DNA from: M3007 sp046316495
GTDB lineage: Bacteria; Bacteroidota; Bacteroidia; Chitinophagales; Saprospiraceae
Assembly (NCBI GenBank): GCA_046316495.1
Contig: JBKDAM010000131.1
Span: 1 to 48,327, forward strand
Length of the DNA stretch: 48,327 nt
Direction: 5' to 3'
Shown: piece by piece, positions 41,284 through 48,327 of the stretch
Layout of the letters: each line of letters begins with the position of its first letter
Position numbering within the stretch: position 1 is the stretch's first letter
Program-made: the position numbers and the translations under genes
The notes under the pieces: model-generated
Database searches by the model: none
What the model saw: only the letters and a program-made list of their open reading frames with translations
Told to the model about the DNA's origin: nothing

Positions 41284-43176
41284 ATGGAAGAACAACAAAA
41301 AAATAGAATCACTACCTATGTAGGGATGGCTCTGATATTTGTCCTAATGTTTTTGTGGATGAAATATGCCACCCCAACTGAACCAACGGCGGTTGAATCA
41401 AGTAAGGTGGAACAAGCTCCCTCCTCTACCACCAATACTACCACCCAAAATGCTGAAACGGGTCAAGTAACTACAACTCCGGTTACGGATAGCCTTCGTA
41501 CACGGGAATTGAGTGGGAAATTGGGCGGTTTTGCTTCAGCAGGATTAGGTACCGATAGAACGGAAGTACTGGAAAATGAACTTGTTCGGATTGAGTTTTC
41601 TACGAAAGGAGGCAGAATCAAATTAGTGGAGGTTAAAAACTACACGAAACTTAACCTGGATAGTGCTGATAATGAGGTGAAATCCCAACTTTATTTATTG
41701 GAAGATGCCAAAAATCGATTTGACTACACTTTAAATGTACAAGGTGCCGAGGGAGGAAAAGTGGTGACATCGGATTTGTTTTTCGAGGTGAGCCGGGAAG
41801 AAAATACCCTAGTTTTCAGAGCCCCTGCTTTAAGTGGTGGATATTTCGAGCAGCGCTATACCCTAGTGCCTGGAAGTTACCAATTGGACTATCAAGTTGG
41901 ATTCCACAACTTGCATGCGGTCTTGTCTTCCAACCAGCTTCAGTTGAATTGGGACAATTACCTCGATAAGTTGGAGAAAAACCAAGCTTATGAGCGCACT
42001 ATGTCAACTGTCTATTATAAAGCTAAAGAAGAAAGCCTAGACTACTGCGATTGCCGTGCGGACGACCAACAGAACCTAGGAGAGCAACCTATCCATTGGA
42101 TGGCGCATGCCAATCAGTTTTTTAATACGGCCTTGGTGGCGAAGAATTTTAGTTTTCGAAATTTTACTGGGGAGACAAAGGTATTTAGTGATTTTGATGC
42201 TGATTTAAAATTACTCAGAAGTACTGCAAGCTTTTCCATCGATAACTTAAATGATGGTTCTGCTCAAATGATGGTTTACACTGGTCCAAATGAATTCAGT
42301 CGGCTTGCAGAGTATGGAATTGGTTTAGAAGATGTGATTCCATTTGGATCCAGTATTTTGGGAACCTTGAACCGCTGGGTATTTCACCCCATTTTTGCCT
42401 TATTATTGACATGGATTGGAAGTGCAGGTATTGTCATTTTGGTCTTGACTCTATTGGTCAAGTTGTTGTTATTTCCACTCACCTACAAGACGGTATTGAG
42501 CCAGGCAAAGATGTCGGCTTTAAAACCAGAGTTGGAAGCGCTTAAGAAAAAGTACGGCGATGATCAGCAGCAGATGTCTGTTGAAAGTATGAAGCTGTAC
42601 TCTGAATTTGGTGTAAATCCATTGGGTGGTTGCTTGCCTGTACTTTTGCAGATGCCTATTTGGTTGGCTTTATACCGCTTTTTCCCTGCTGCGATTGAGT
42701 TCCGTCAAGCTGGCTTTTTGTGGGCGACGGATTTGTCTAGTTATGATGTAGCGTTCAAATTGCCCTTTATGATTTGGGGATTTGGCAATCATATTAGTTT
42801 GTTTACCATTATTTGGGTGATTACAACGGTATGGTATACTTGGTATTCCATGAAGCAAATGGATAATGCCACCATGAATTCGGAGCAGGCAAAGATGATG
42901 AAGTACATGCAGTACTCCATGCCATTTGTGTTCATGTTCTTTTTCAACACCTTTGCGGCGGGTTTAACTTGCTACCTCTGTTTCAGCAACCTTCTGAACG
43001 TTGGTCAAACAGTGGCGACCAAAAAGTTTTTGATTGACCACGACAAGATTAAGGCCAAGTTGCAAGCGAATAAGGCACAACCTAAGAAAAAAAGTGCCTT
43101 TCGGGAACGATTGGATCAAGCGATGAAAGAACAGCAACGCTTGCAGGAAGAGCGCGCGAAGCAAAAAAAGAAATAA
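41284..43176 (+). CDS. yidC: Membrane protein insertase YidC
   Basis: YidC inserts membrane proteins with or without SecYEG. The 630-residue protein has an N-terminal helix (about 10-27), a Thr/Glu-rich linker, a large periplasmic beta-domain (about 80-350) and the C-terminal core of five helices, recognised by RWVFHPIFALLLTWIG, LLFPLTYKTVLSQAKMSALKPELEALKKKYGDD, NPLGGCLPVLLQMPIWLALYRFFP and FMFFFNTFAAGLTCYLCFSNLLNVGQ. A basic, Lys/Gln-rich cytoplasmic tail ends in repeated Lys, as in ribosome-contacting YidC proteins. It is followed by mnmD 67 bases later. Confidence 0.97.
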   Translation: MEEQQKNRITTYVGMALIFVLMFLWMKYATPTEPTAVESSKVEQAPSSTTNTTTQNAETGQVTTTPVTDSLRTRELSGKLGGFASAGLGTDRTEVLENELVRIEFSTKGGRIKLVEVKNYTKLNLDSADNEVKSQLYLLEDAKNRFDYTLNVQGAEGGKVVTSDLFFEVSREENTLVFRAPALSGGYFEQRYTLVPGSYQLDYQVGFHNLHAVLSSNQLQLNWDNYLDKLEKNQAYERTMSTVYYKAKEESLDYCDCRADDQQNLGEQPIHWMAHANQFFNTALVAKNFSFRNFTGETKVFSDFDADLKLLRSTASFSIDNLNDGSAQMMVYTGPNEFSRLAEYGIGLEDVIPFGSSILGTLNRWVFHPIFALLLTWIGSAGIVILVLTLLVKLLLFPLTYKTVLSQAKMSALKPELEALKKKYGDDQQQMSVESMKLYSEFGVNPLGGCLPVLLQMPIWLALYRFFPAAIEFRQAGFLWATDLSSYDVAFKLPFMIWGFGNHISLFTIIWVITTVWYTWYSMKQMDNATMNSEQAKMMKYMQYSMPFVFMFFFNTFAAGLTCYLCFSNLLNVGQTVATKKFLIDHDKIKAKLQANKAQPKKKSAFRERLDQAMKEQQRLQEERAKQKKK

Positions 43177-43243
43177 TGAATGAACGGGCGTCCTCTATGA
43201 TTGTTATTGAGTCTTATCCTTACTAGACAATACTTGGTCACAG

Positions 43244-43918
43244 ATGGCGCCCGATTCAATTACGTTATTAACTACTCAAGATGGCACGCATACGCTTTTT
43301 TCAGAACAGTATGGTGTGACTTATCACTCCAGATATGGTGCTATTACGGAGTCAAAGCATGTTTTCATAGAAGCCGGCTTACGTTATAAAGCAGTAATGG
43401 ATCGATGCATTTCTATTTTAGAGGCGGGATTCGGTACTGGTTTAAATGCTTTATTAACCTATGTCGAGGCTGAAAAAAGGGGCTTGGAAGTCAAGTATAC
43501 CGCTTTAGAGCGTTTTCCTCTTGGTATGGATCAGGTTGCTGTGCTCAATTACGCGAGGATTTTGGGAGACGATACACTTGAATTGGTCTTCCGGCAGATG
43601 CATGAAAGTGGTTGGGGAACTCAACAGGCCTTTTCACCCTCTTTTCTTTTAGAGAAACGTTTGGAATCGCTGGAAACGTTTCGAGTGGAGTCCAAATATG
43701 ACTTGATTTTCTTTGATGCTTTTGCTCCGCAAGCACAACCTGAACTTTGGCAGGCTTCTGTATTTTCCAACTTATTTGATTCTCTTCGGCCAGACGGAGT
43801 TTTAGTGACCTACTGTGCTCAGGGAGCATTTAAACGGACCTTGAAGCAGGTAGGGTTTAAAGTGGAAGCATTAAAAGGGCCACCTGGAAAGAGAGAAATG
43901 ACCCGTGCCTGGAAGTGA
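43244..43918 (+). CDS. mnmD: tRNA 5-methylaminomethyl-2-thiouridine methyltransferase MnmD
   Basis: This 224-residue enzyme corresponds to the methyltransferase half of E. coli MnmC, making mnm5(s2)U at the tRNA wobble position. Signatures are ILEAGFGTGLNALLTYV (motif I), YDLIFFDAFAPQAQPELWQ (motif IV region) and the C-terminal YCAQGAFKRTLKQVGFKVEALKGPPGKREMTRA. The FAD-dependent half is absent, as in the stand-alone MnmD proteins of many bacteria. It runs towards recQ, whose stop lies 4 bases away, convergently. Confidence 0.92.
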   Translation: MAPDSITLLTTQDGTHTLFSEQYGVTYHSRYGAITESKHVFIEAGLRYKAVMDRCISILEAGFGTGLNALLTYVEAEKRGLEVKYTALERFPLGMDQVAVLNYARILGDDTLELVFRQMHESGWGTQQAFSPSFLLEKRLESLETFRVESKYDLIFFDAFAPQAQPELWQASVFSNLFDSLRPDGVLVTYCAQGAFKRTLKQVGFKVEALKGPPGKREMTRAWK

Positions 43919-43922
43919 CTAT

Positions 43923-45833
43923 TTAGTTAATAGGATTTAGGTGAAGCAGACCATCCTCTTTTTCCACCACAGCGCCTTCCTCTGTTAAAAAGTTTAGGAT
44001 GTTTGAAACAAGTTCATGCCTCTTAGGGGCAAATGCATTTAGTACTTCTTCAAAAGGGAGGGGTTCTACTCGAAGTACTTCAATTATTTTACGCTTGTAG
44101 GCATCTAGCTGTTCTTGATTAAACTCCGGTTCATTACGGCCGGTACAAATGTCGCAAATTCCGCATTTTTCACTTCGCTTCTCACCAAAATAGCTGAGTA
44201 ATTGAATGCTACGGCACACTCTTTTTTCGGCATAAAGCAGGGTGGCTTGGACTCTTTTTTGAGCAGAGGCTCTTCGGAAGTTGAATCGCTCCAAGTCAAT
44301 TTGTAAATTCTCTGAGGCCACTCTGTCTTTGAGAAAAATCAATTGTGGCTTCTCTTTTCTGGGTTGGTAGAGTAAGACAGATGCTTGGCTGGCATGGTTC
44401 AGCACGTTGCAAACCGCTTCCAGAGGTTGTTGTATAGTCCTTGCTACCAAGGCTTCACTGATATCGATCCACTCGCGTTGGATACCAGGGTACAAACGGA
44501 GAATGGCCTTAATGACGAGGTCTGCTGCCTTGTTTCTTAGTTGATAATCGTAGATGGTTTCTCGATTGGAGTTAATATAAATTCTGGCAGGCGCTGCACT
44601 CGCATCAGAGATTGCTAACCATCCCTCCTGCTCTAATACCCTTAGAGCGGCATGGGTACTCCCCTGCTCTAGTTGAAATTGTTGGCAGAATAGGGGAAGG
44701 TCAAAATCGAAACTCTCCCCTCTCCCACTCCCTATTGCTTGTTGGGTGTAACTGCCGACTGCTTGGTACACTCTTTTTAAGAAATCGAGCGGAGGGAACG
44801 ATTTTTCGAAAAAATGGTTGAGTTGGACAGCATCTTCTGGGGAGTAGAGTAAGGTTGCAAAGGCTTTTTTTTCATCGCGCCCTGCCCTACCTGCCTCTTG
44901 AAAATAGGCCTCCAAACTTTCAGGGGGTGCAAGGTGGACTACTACCCGTACGTCTGGTTTGTCTATACCCATTCCGAAGGCATTGGTACAAACCATCACC
45001 CTTACTTTTCCATTCATCCAATCATCCTGGCGCTTACTGCGTTCCTCTGCGGGAAGTCCTGCATGATAAAAACTACTAGAAATTCCGGCCTTGTGAATCC
45101 GCTCTGCTAGTAGTTTGGTTTCTCCCCTGCTTCGCACATAGACAATGCCGCTTCCGGGAACTCGTTTTAATATATCAACCAGTTTGGCTTGTTTGTTGGT
45201 TTCATACAATACGGAATAAGAAAGGTTTTCCCTAAGAAAACTTTGTTGAAAAAAACGACCATTTTTGAATTCTAGTTGCTTTTGAATATCCGTTGCCACC
45301 TCGGGAGTTGCGGTTGCGGTAAGTGCCAAAATGGGCACCTCGGGCAAAAGTTCCTTAATGGAAGCGATTTCAAGATAGGCTGGTCGAAAATCATAACCCC
45401 ATTGACTGATGCAATGGGCTTCATCTACTGCTAGTAGGTTGATGTGCATCCGCTTGAGCCGTTCCTTTGCAAGTTCCGTTTTCAGTCGCTCAGGGCTTAG
45501 ATAGAGCAACTTATAGGCACCTTGGCAGGCATTTTCGAATACGATATCTATTTCCCTTGAACTCATACCCGAAAAAATAGCGGCTGCAGGGATATTTCTT
45601 GATTTCAGTTGATGCACTTGGTCCTTCATCAAGGCGATAAGCGGAGAGATCACGATACAGGTGCCTTCCTGAACCAGTGCTGGGACTTGGTAGCACACCG
45701 ATTTTCCTCCTCCGGTAGGTAGTAGGGCAAGGGTATCTGTTTTTTCTAGGACAGACTGAATAATCTCCAATTGGAGTGGTCTGAAAACAGCATACCCCCA
45801 GTATTTTTGAAGGACATCAATTGGCTGAATCAC
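43923..45833 (-). CDS. recQ: RecQ-family ATP-dependent DNA helicase without HRDC domain
   Basis: A 636-residue 3'-5' helicase. Motifs: Q-motif FRPLQLEII (17-25), Walker A LLPTGGGKS (37-45), DEAH box (137-140) with ISQWGYDFRP, and motif VI QEAGRAGRDEKKA. The RecQ-Ct zinc site is CX16CX2CX2C (Cys540, 557, 560, 563). The last 70 residues are a short helical/winged domain, not a canonical HRDC domain. The start codon is a GTG at 45833 and follows the promoter element by only 4 bases, so the message is probably leaderless. It is convergent with mnmD. Confidence 0.93.
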   Translation of the reverse strand: MIQPIDVLQKYWGYAVFRPLQLEIIQSVLEKTDTLALLPTGGGKSVCYQVPALVQEGTCIVISPLIALMKDQVHQLKSRNIPAAAIFSGMSSREIDIVFENACQGAYKLLYLSPERLKTELAKERLKRMHINLLAVDEAHCISQWGYDFRPAYLEIASIKELLPEVPILALTATATPEVATDIQKQLEFKNGRFFQQSFLRENLSYSVLYETNKQAKLVDILKRVPGSGIVYVRSRGETKLLAERIHKAGISSSFYHAGLPAEERSKRQDDWMNGKVRVMVCTNAFGMGIDKPDVRVVVHLAPPESLEAYFQEAGRAGRDEKKAFATLLYSPEDAVQLNHFFEKSFPPLDFLKRVYQAVGSYTQQAIGSGRGESFDFDLPLFCQQFQLEQGSTHAALRVLEQEGWLAISDASAAPARIYINSNRETIYDYQLRNKAADLVIKAILRLYPGIQREWIDISEALVARTIQQPLEAVCNVLNHASQASVLLYQPRKEKPQLIFLKDRVASENLQIDLERFNFRRASAQKRVQATLLYAEKRVCRSIQLLSYFGEKRSEKCGICDICTGRNEPEFNQEQLDAYKRKIIEVLRVEPLPFEEVLNAFAPKRHELVSNILNFLTEEGAVVEKEDGLLHLNPIN

Positions 45834-45837
45834 CCTG

Positions 45838-45845
45838 CAAAGATA
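45838..45845 (-). promoter_or_regulatory. TAnnTTTG promoter element abutting recQ
   Basis: On the minus strand it reads TATCTTTG, ending 4 bases before the GTG start. A leaderless transcript with a GTG start is predicted. Confidence 0.5.
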
Positions 45846-45870
45846 TTACCCGTCGCTGTTTTTGTTTACA

Positions 45871-48078
45871 TCAATCTTGATTGGCATTTGGTTTTTGTTC
45901 CCGGATGATCGTTGAGAGGGTAATCTGAAAACCTCGGCCGTCGGAGCTCCACACTCCTTGTCCGGGGTATCCGGTTGGACGTTTCGTAAAATATTGTTGG
46001 TTTGTTATATTGTTAACGCCTAACTTTAGTTGAAAGAGCGGATGGATTCGGAAGGCGAAATTTAAGTCCCAAAGGGTGTAGGCAGGGACTAGTCCTGCTG
46101 CCCCATTTGGAGTTGGTTCAAGGGTATTTAGTGGATCTGAAAAACTCGAAGACACGTAGCTGCCTTGCAACAAAAGTTGTGCTCGGCGATAGGCGATTTG
46201 TAATCCATTTCTTGAAATCCATTTAGGAACGGTCTCTAAGGTGTTTCCGGTCAGGGAGATGTTTTCATTCCCTTTTCGGATCCTTCCGGAGAGGTATTTT
46301 CCTTCCATGAAAGAGGTAGCGGAAAATACGGACATTTTCAAAACGGAGGATTGTAGGAGGCTGAATTCGAGATACGATTCTATTCCTTGCGTGCGGCTCG
46401 TACCAATATTGGTTTTCCAGAGGTAAGATACTCCGGTCTCATCACTTAGCAGTTGAGTCCCGATACGGTTTTGGTAAAGGATCTGAAAATAATTCATATC
46501 ATACCTTAAGCGCTGAAATAATACGCCCCTTATTCCTAATTCAAGGTTATGGCCACTGGCATCTCGAAGTGCTGGGTCCGTCTTATCAAGGACAGTGGGT
46601 GGGATCAAGTCAGCAAAAATTACGGGTCGGTATGCCTGAGACCAGCCTCCATATACTTGACTATTTGGATGTAATTGGTACTGGGCCCCTAGTGCAAACA
46701 AGGGAAATGAGTGATAGATGGTTTGTGGGATTTGTTCCTCCGGGTAATAGTCGATGGTGCCCTTCATTTGGCTGGTTCCGCGCTCCACCCGGACCCCGGA
46801 GGTGACCTCTAGCTTCGTTCCTACTTTCCAGAGGTTTTCTGCGAAAAAAGCTATATTTTCAGTTAAAAGGTGCACATCTCTTCTAAAATAATCGTTTTCT
46901 ACTTCGAGGTTGAAATCCGTACCTACTGTTCCTCTTCCCTGTTGGCGGCGGTGCAAATCGTTGTTAATATACCGGATGCCTGCTATAAACGTCCCGACCA
47001 AGTGGTTGTATCGGAGGCGTAATTCGGAGGTTTTGCTATTAAAATGATCGATATCAACTTGTCTTGGGGAATAGGTGCCAGTGGAAGCCAGAATCGTATC
47101 TGGTTGACTGGCAAAACCAATAAATTGTACGCTATTCCGGCGCCCAAGTACTGCGGAGGTAATCCAATTAATTGATATGTGTTTGTTTAATTTCCAGTCC
47201 AGCGTGATGGATGGAAGTAGAATATCTGGGTTGAAATAGTTTCTAGCTCGAGTAGACCTTCTAGGGTTTTCCAGGAACTGCGCGTCTGTTAATGGACCTG
47301 GATTTTGGTGAAGATAAGTGCTTCGGCCGAATTCTAACTTGAGTTGGAGGGACTTATCCGGCTGGTAGATTAGTTGAGCGAACTGTGCCTCTGCATTGGA
47401 TTTTGCATTTTCTCTATATCCCTCAGAAACCCTTTTATGGACATAGGCATAGAAACGGAGTTTCCCTTTTTGGACTCCGATAGCGTTGTAGGTACTCATC
47501 AACCCAAACGAGCCGAGTGACTGAATACTTTCAAAATTAAAAAGGGAACTTGTGTCAGCCTCTTTGGTGCGGTAGTTGACCATTCCTCCAAATTGGGCAC
47601 CGTACTGAAGGGATCCCAGGCCACGGATCAGCTCGATGCGTTGAATAGCTTCCATCGGAGGGCTGTAATGGCTGGCCGGATACCCATACATATCCGAGTT
47701 GGTTATTACGTCGTTTTGCCTAACATTATATTCCCAACTTCTGTGTGGGTCCAGCCCTCTTGTAGCTATATTTAGCTGGTTACCAGATCCGTCCATGTCA
47801 TATACGAAGGCTCCGGGTATTTTGGCAAATACTTGTCTACCTGTTTTTTCAGCCAGGTTGGCAGGAAGGTCGGTCAATTGAATGACCTCATTCTTCTTAC
47901 TGGATGTTATATAGGTATGGTGTACACTTCCAAGGGGTTTTACAGGATCAAAAGGCAGCCGGTAACTTTTTAGTTCAAACGTTGGAATATGTTGATTGGG
48001 AAGCGTATCCTGCGCGCTGATTGCCTTGATAAAATTCAGCAATAGGAAGCAGGTGATGATAAGGGTTACAAAACGCAT
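45871..48078 (-). CDS. FecA-like TonB-dependent siderophore/ferric-chelate receptor
   Basis: A 735-residue outer-membrane receptor. Signal peptide 1-22; plug domain with VFAKIPGAFVYDMDGSGNQLNIATRGLDPHRSWEYNVRQNDVITNSDMYGYPASHYSPP and RIELIRGLGSLQYGAQFGGMVNYR, closely matching FecA-type ferric citrate receptors; then the 22-strand barrel with NNITNQQYFTKRPTGYPGQGVW near the end. There is no carboxypeptidase-like N-domain or N-terminal signalling domain, so it is not the FecA/FecIR regulatory type. The ligand is probably a ferric chelate; citrate itself is only inferred. It stands alone on its strand. Confidence 0.88.
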   Translation of the reverse strand: MRFVTLIITCFLLLNFIKAISAQDTLPNQHIPTFELKSYRLPFDPVKPLGSVHHTYITSSKKNEVIQLTDLPANLAEKTGRQVFAKIPGAFVYDMDGSGNQLNIATRGLDPHRSWEYNVRQNDVITNSDMYGYPASHYSPPMEAIQRIELIRGLGSLQYGAQFGGMVNYRTKEADTSSLFNFESIQSLGSFGLMSTYNAIGVQKGKLRFYAYVHKRVSEGYRENAKSNAEAQFAQLIYQPDKSLQLKLEFGRSTYLHQNPGPLTDAQFLENPRRSTRARNYFNPDILLPSITLDWKLNKHISINWITSAVLGRRNSVQFIGFASQPDTILASTGTYSPRQVDIDHFNSKTSELRLRYNHLVGTFIAGIRYINNDLHRRQQGRGTVGTDFNLEVENDYFRRDVHLLTENIAFFAENLWKVGTKLEVTSGVRVERGTSQMKGTIDYYPEEQIPQTIYHSFPLFALGAQYQLHPNSQVYGGWSQAYRPVIFADLIPPTVLDKTDPALRDASGHNLELGIRGVLFQRLRYDMNYFQILYQNRIGTQLLSDETGVSYLWKTNIGTSRTQGIESYLEFSLLQSSVLKMSVFSATSFMEGKYLSGRIRKGNENISLTGNTLETVPKWISRNGLQIAYRRAQLLLQGSYVSSSFSDPLNTLEPTPNGAAGLVPAYTLWDLNFAFRIHPLFQLKLGVNNITNQQYFTKRPTGYPGQGVWSSDGRGFQITLSTIIREQKPNANQD

Positions 48079-48189
48079 ATCTTATGTCCGTAGAGGAAGG
48101 ATTTCGTCGGTTTAAAATAGTCCGCAAAGCTATCACCTACCGCTTGCTCCATCGACTTTTCTTCCTTAAAATGGGCTTAAAATTGAAAC

Positions 48190-48225
48190 AGAAAAGCCCC
48201 TCCCGACTACCGGGAGAGGCTTTTT
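48190..48225. terminator. Intrinsic terminator hairpin, active mainly on the minus strand
   Basis: A long stem (AGCCCCTCCCG pairing with CGGGAGAGGCT, one mismatch, loop ACTAC) is flanked by GAAAA on the left and TTTTT on the right. Read on the minus strand it lies downstream of the partial gene at 48270-48326 and is the second of two hairpins; on the plus strand its T-run would also work. Confidence 0.75.
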
Positions 48226-48232
48226 CAAAAAC

Positions 48233-48248
48233 CCGACACGTTTGTCGG
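48233..48248 (-). terminator. Small terminator hairpin directly downstream of the partial gene
   Basis: CCGACA/TGTCGG with a 4-base loop, followed on the minus strand by GTTTTTG, just 21 bases past the stop codon of the partial gene. It forms a tandem pair with the larger hairpin at 48190-48225. Confidence 0.65.
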
Positions 48249-48269
48249 ATTTTGAATCTTCAGCTGACC

Positions 48270-48326
48270 TTACATCGCCTCCGAAATTCTGTCATACCAT
48301 CTCATTGGATTAACCTTCACGGGTTC
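48270..48326 (-). CDS. C-terminal end of an unidentified protein (partial)
   Basis: The minus-strand frame entering from beyond the window ends with the residues PVKVNPMRWYDRISEAM and a TAA stop, followed directly by tandem terminators. Only 18 residues are visible, too few to identify it. The two downstream hairpins support it being a real gene end. Confidence 0.5.
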   Translation of the reverse strand, partial: EPVKVNPMRWYDRISEAM

Positions 48327-48327
48327 G

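Noticed and set aside
1..48327. tRNA, rRNA, CRISPR arrays, insertion sequences, integrases, phage or defence genes
   Set aside because: I looked for cloverleaf-like segments, direct repeat arrays, transposase motifs and terminal inverted repeats and saw none that could be supported.

Overview
The window is a compact stretch of a Bacteroidota chromosome, most likely from a free-living aerobic lineage such as Saprospiria, Cytophagia or Flavobacteriia. The evidence is the set of genes and signals: a type IX secretion (CHU_C, type B) sorting domain with an IgGFc-binding-type ectodomain; bacillithiol synthesis (bshC); a mevalonate-pathway kinase next to a UbiA prenyltransferase; HscA; DUF3822 next to rsmD; a TPR-like protein next to secG; an HYC_CC_PP-type protein next to a TonB-dependent receptor; and many copies of the Bacteroidota -7 promoter element TAnnTTTG. 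I see no rRNA, tRNA, CRISPR array, insertion sequence, integrase or phage gene. The window reads as core chromosome, not an island.

Layout. 1-493 is AT-rich and without a convincing gene. 494-5571 (+) holds a lactonase-fold lipoprotein, ribA, an M1 metallopeptidase and ruvB, with yidD on the other strand. 5609-9258 (-) is a close-packed run DUF4340 > paaC > pyrF > ribD. 9424-10548 (-) is an HtrA protease with its own terminator. 10974-12823 (+) holds an HD-domain protein and a malic enzyme. 12883-15783 (+) is an HYC_CC_PP-like Cys-rich protein plus a TonB-dependent receptor with a Cys-Cys plug motif. Around 15759-19366, a UbiA prenyltransferase (-) is divergent from a secreted CFFCG-motif protein, mevalonate kinase and an OppC-like permease (+). 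19461-22110 (+) holds a GT39-type glycosyltransferase and GDP-L-fucose synthase. 22087-26492 is mostly (-): rdgB, DUF1573, hscA, secG and a TPR-like protein, with one small unknown gene on (+). 26603-29966 holds pheS (+) and a (-) operon DUF3822 > rsmD > rlmK-like. 30144-32540 (+) is a large secreted adhesin-like protein. 32542-37301 holds bshC (-), purN (+), lipB (-) and pyrG (+). 37335-40392 (+) is a FemAB-like protein, a methyltransferase and a Tat-exported Ntn asparaginase. The end holds a VOC protein (-), yidC (+), mnmD (+), recQ (-), a FecA-like receptor (-), and the last codons of a further (-) gene followed by tandem terminators.

Functional links. Riboflavin synthesis (ribA, ribD), nucleotide synthesis and cleaning (pyrF, purN, pyrG, rdgB), translation and RNA modification (pheS, rsmD, rlmK-like, mnmD) and protein export or membrane insertion (secG, yidC, yidD) make up most of the housekeeping content. 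The accessory-looking parts are the two TonB receptors, the T9SS protein, the sugar/glycosyltransferase pair and the FemAB/methyltransferase pair.

I did not find a clear new multi-gene system. The best leads are the HYC_CC_PP/Cys-Cys-receptor pair, the orphan paaC, the UbiA/CFFCG/mevalonate-kinase block, the Asp-to-Gly change in motif IV of RsmD, and TAnnTTTG elements so close to start codons that several transcripts should be leaderless or nearly so. Gene starts were moved inward wherever a later ATG or GTG fits the family or a promoter element better. All family assignments are from reading the protein sequences, not from database searches.
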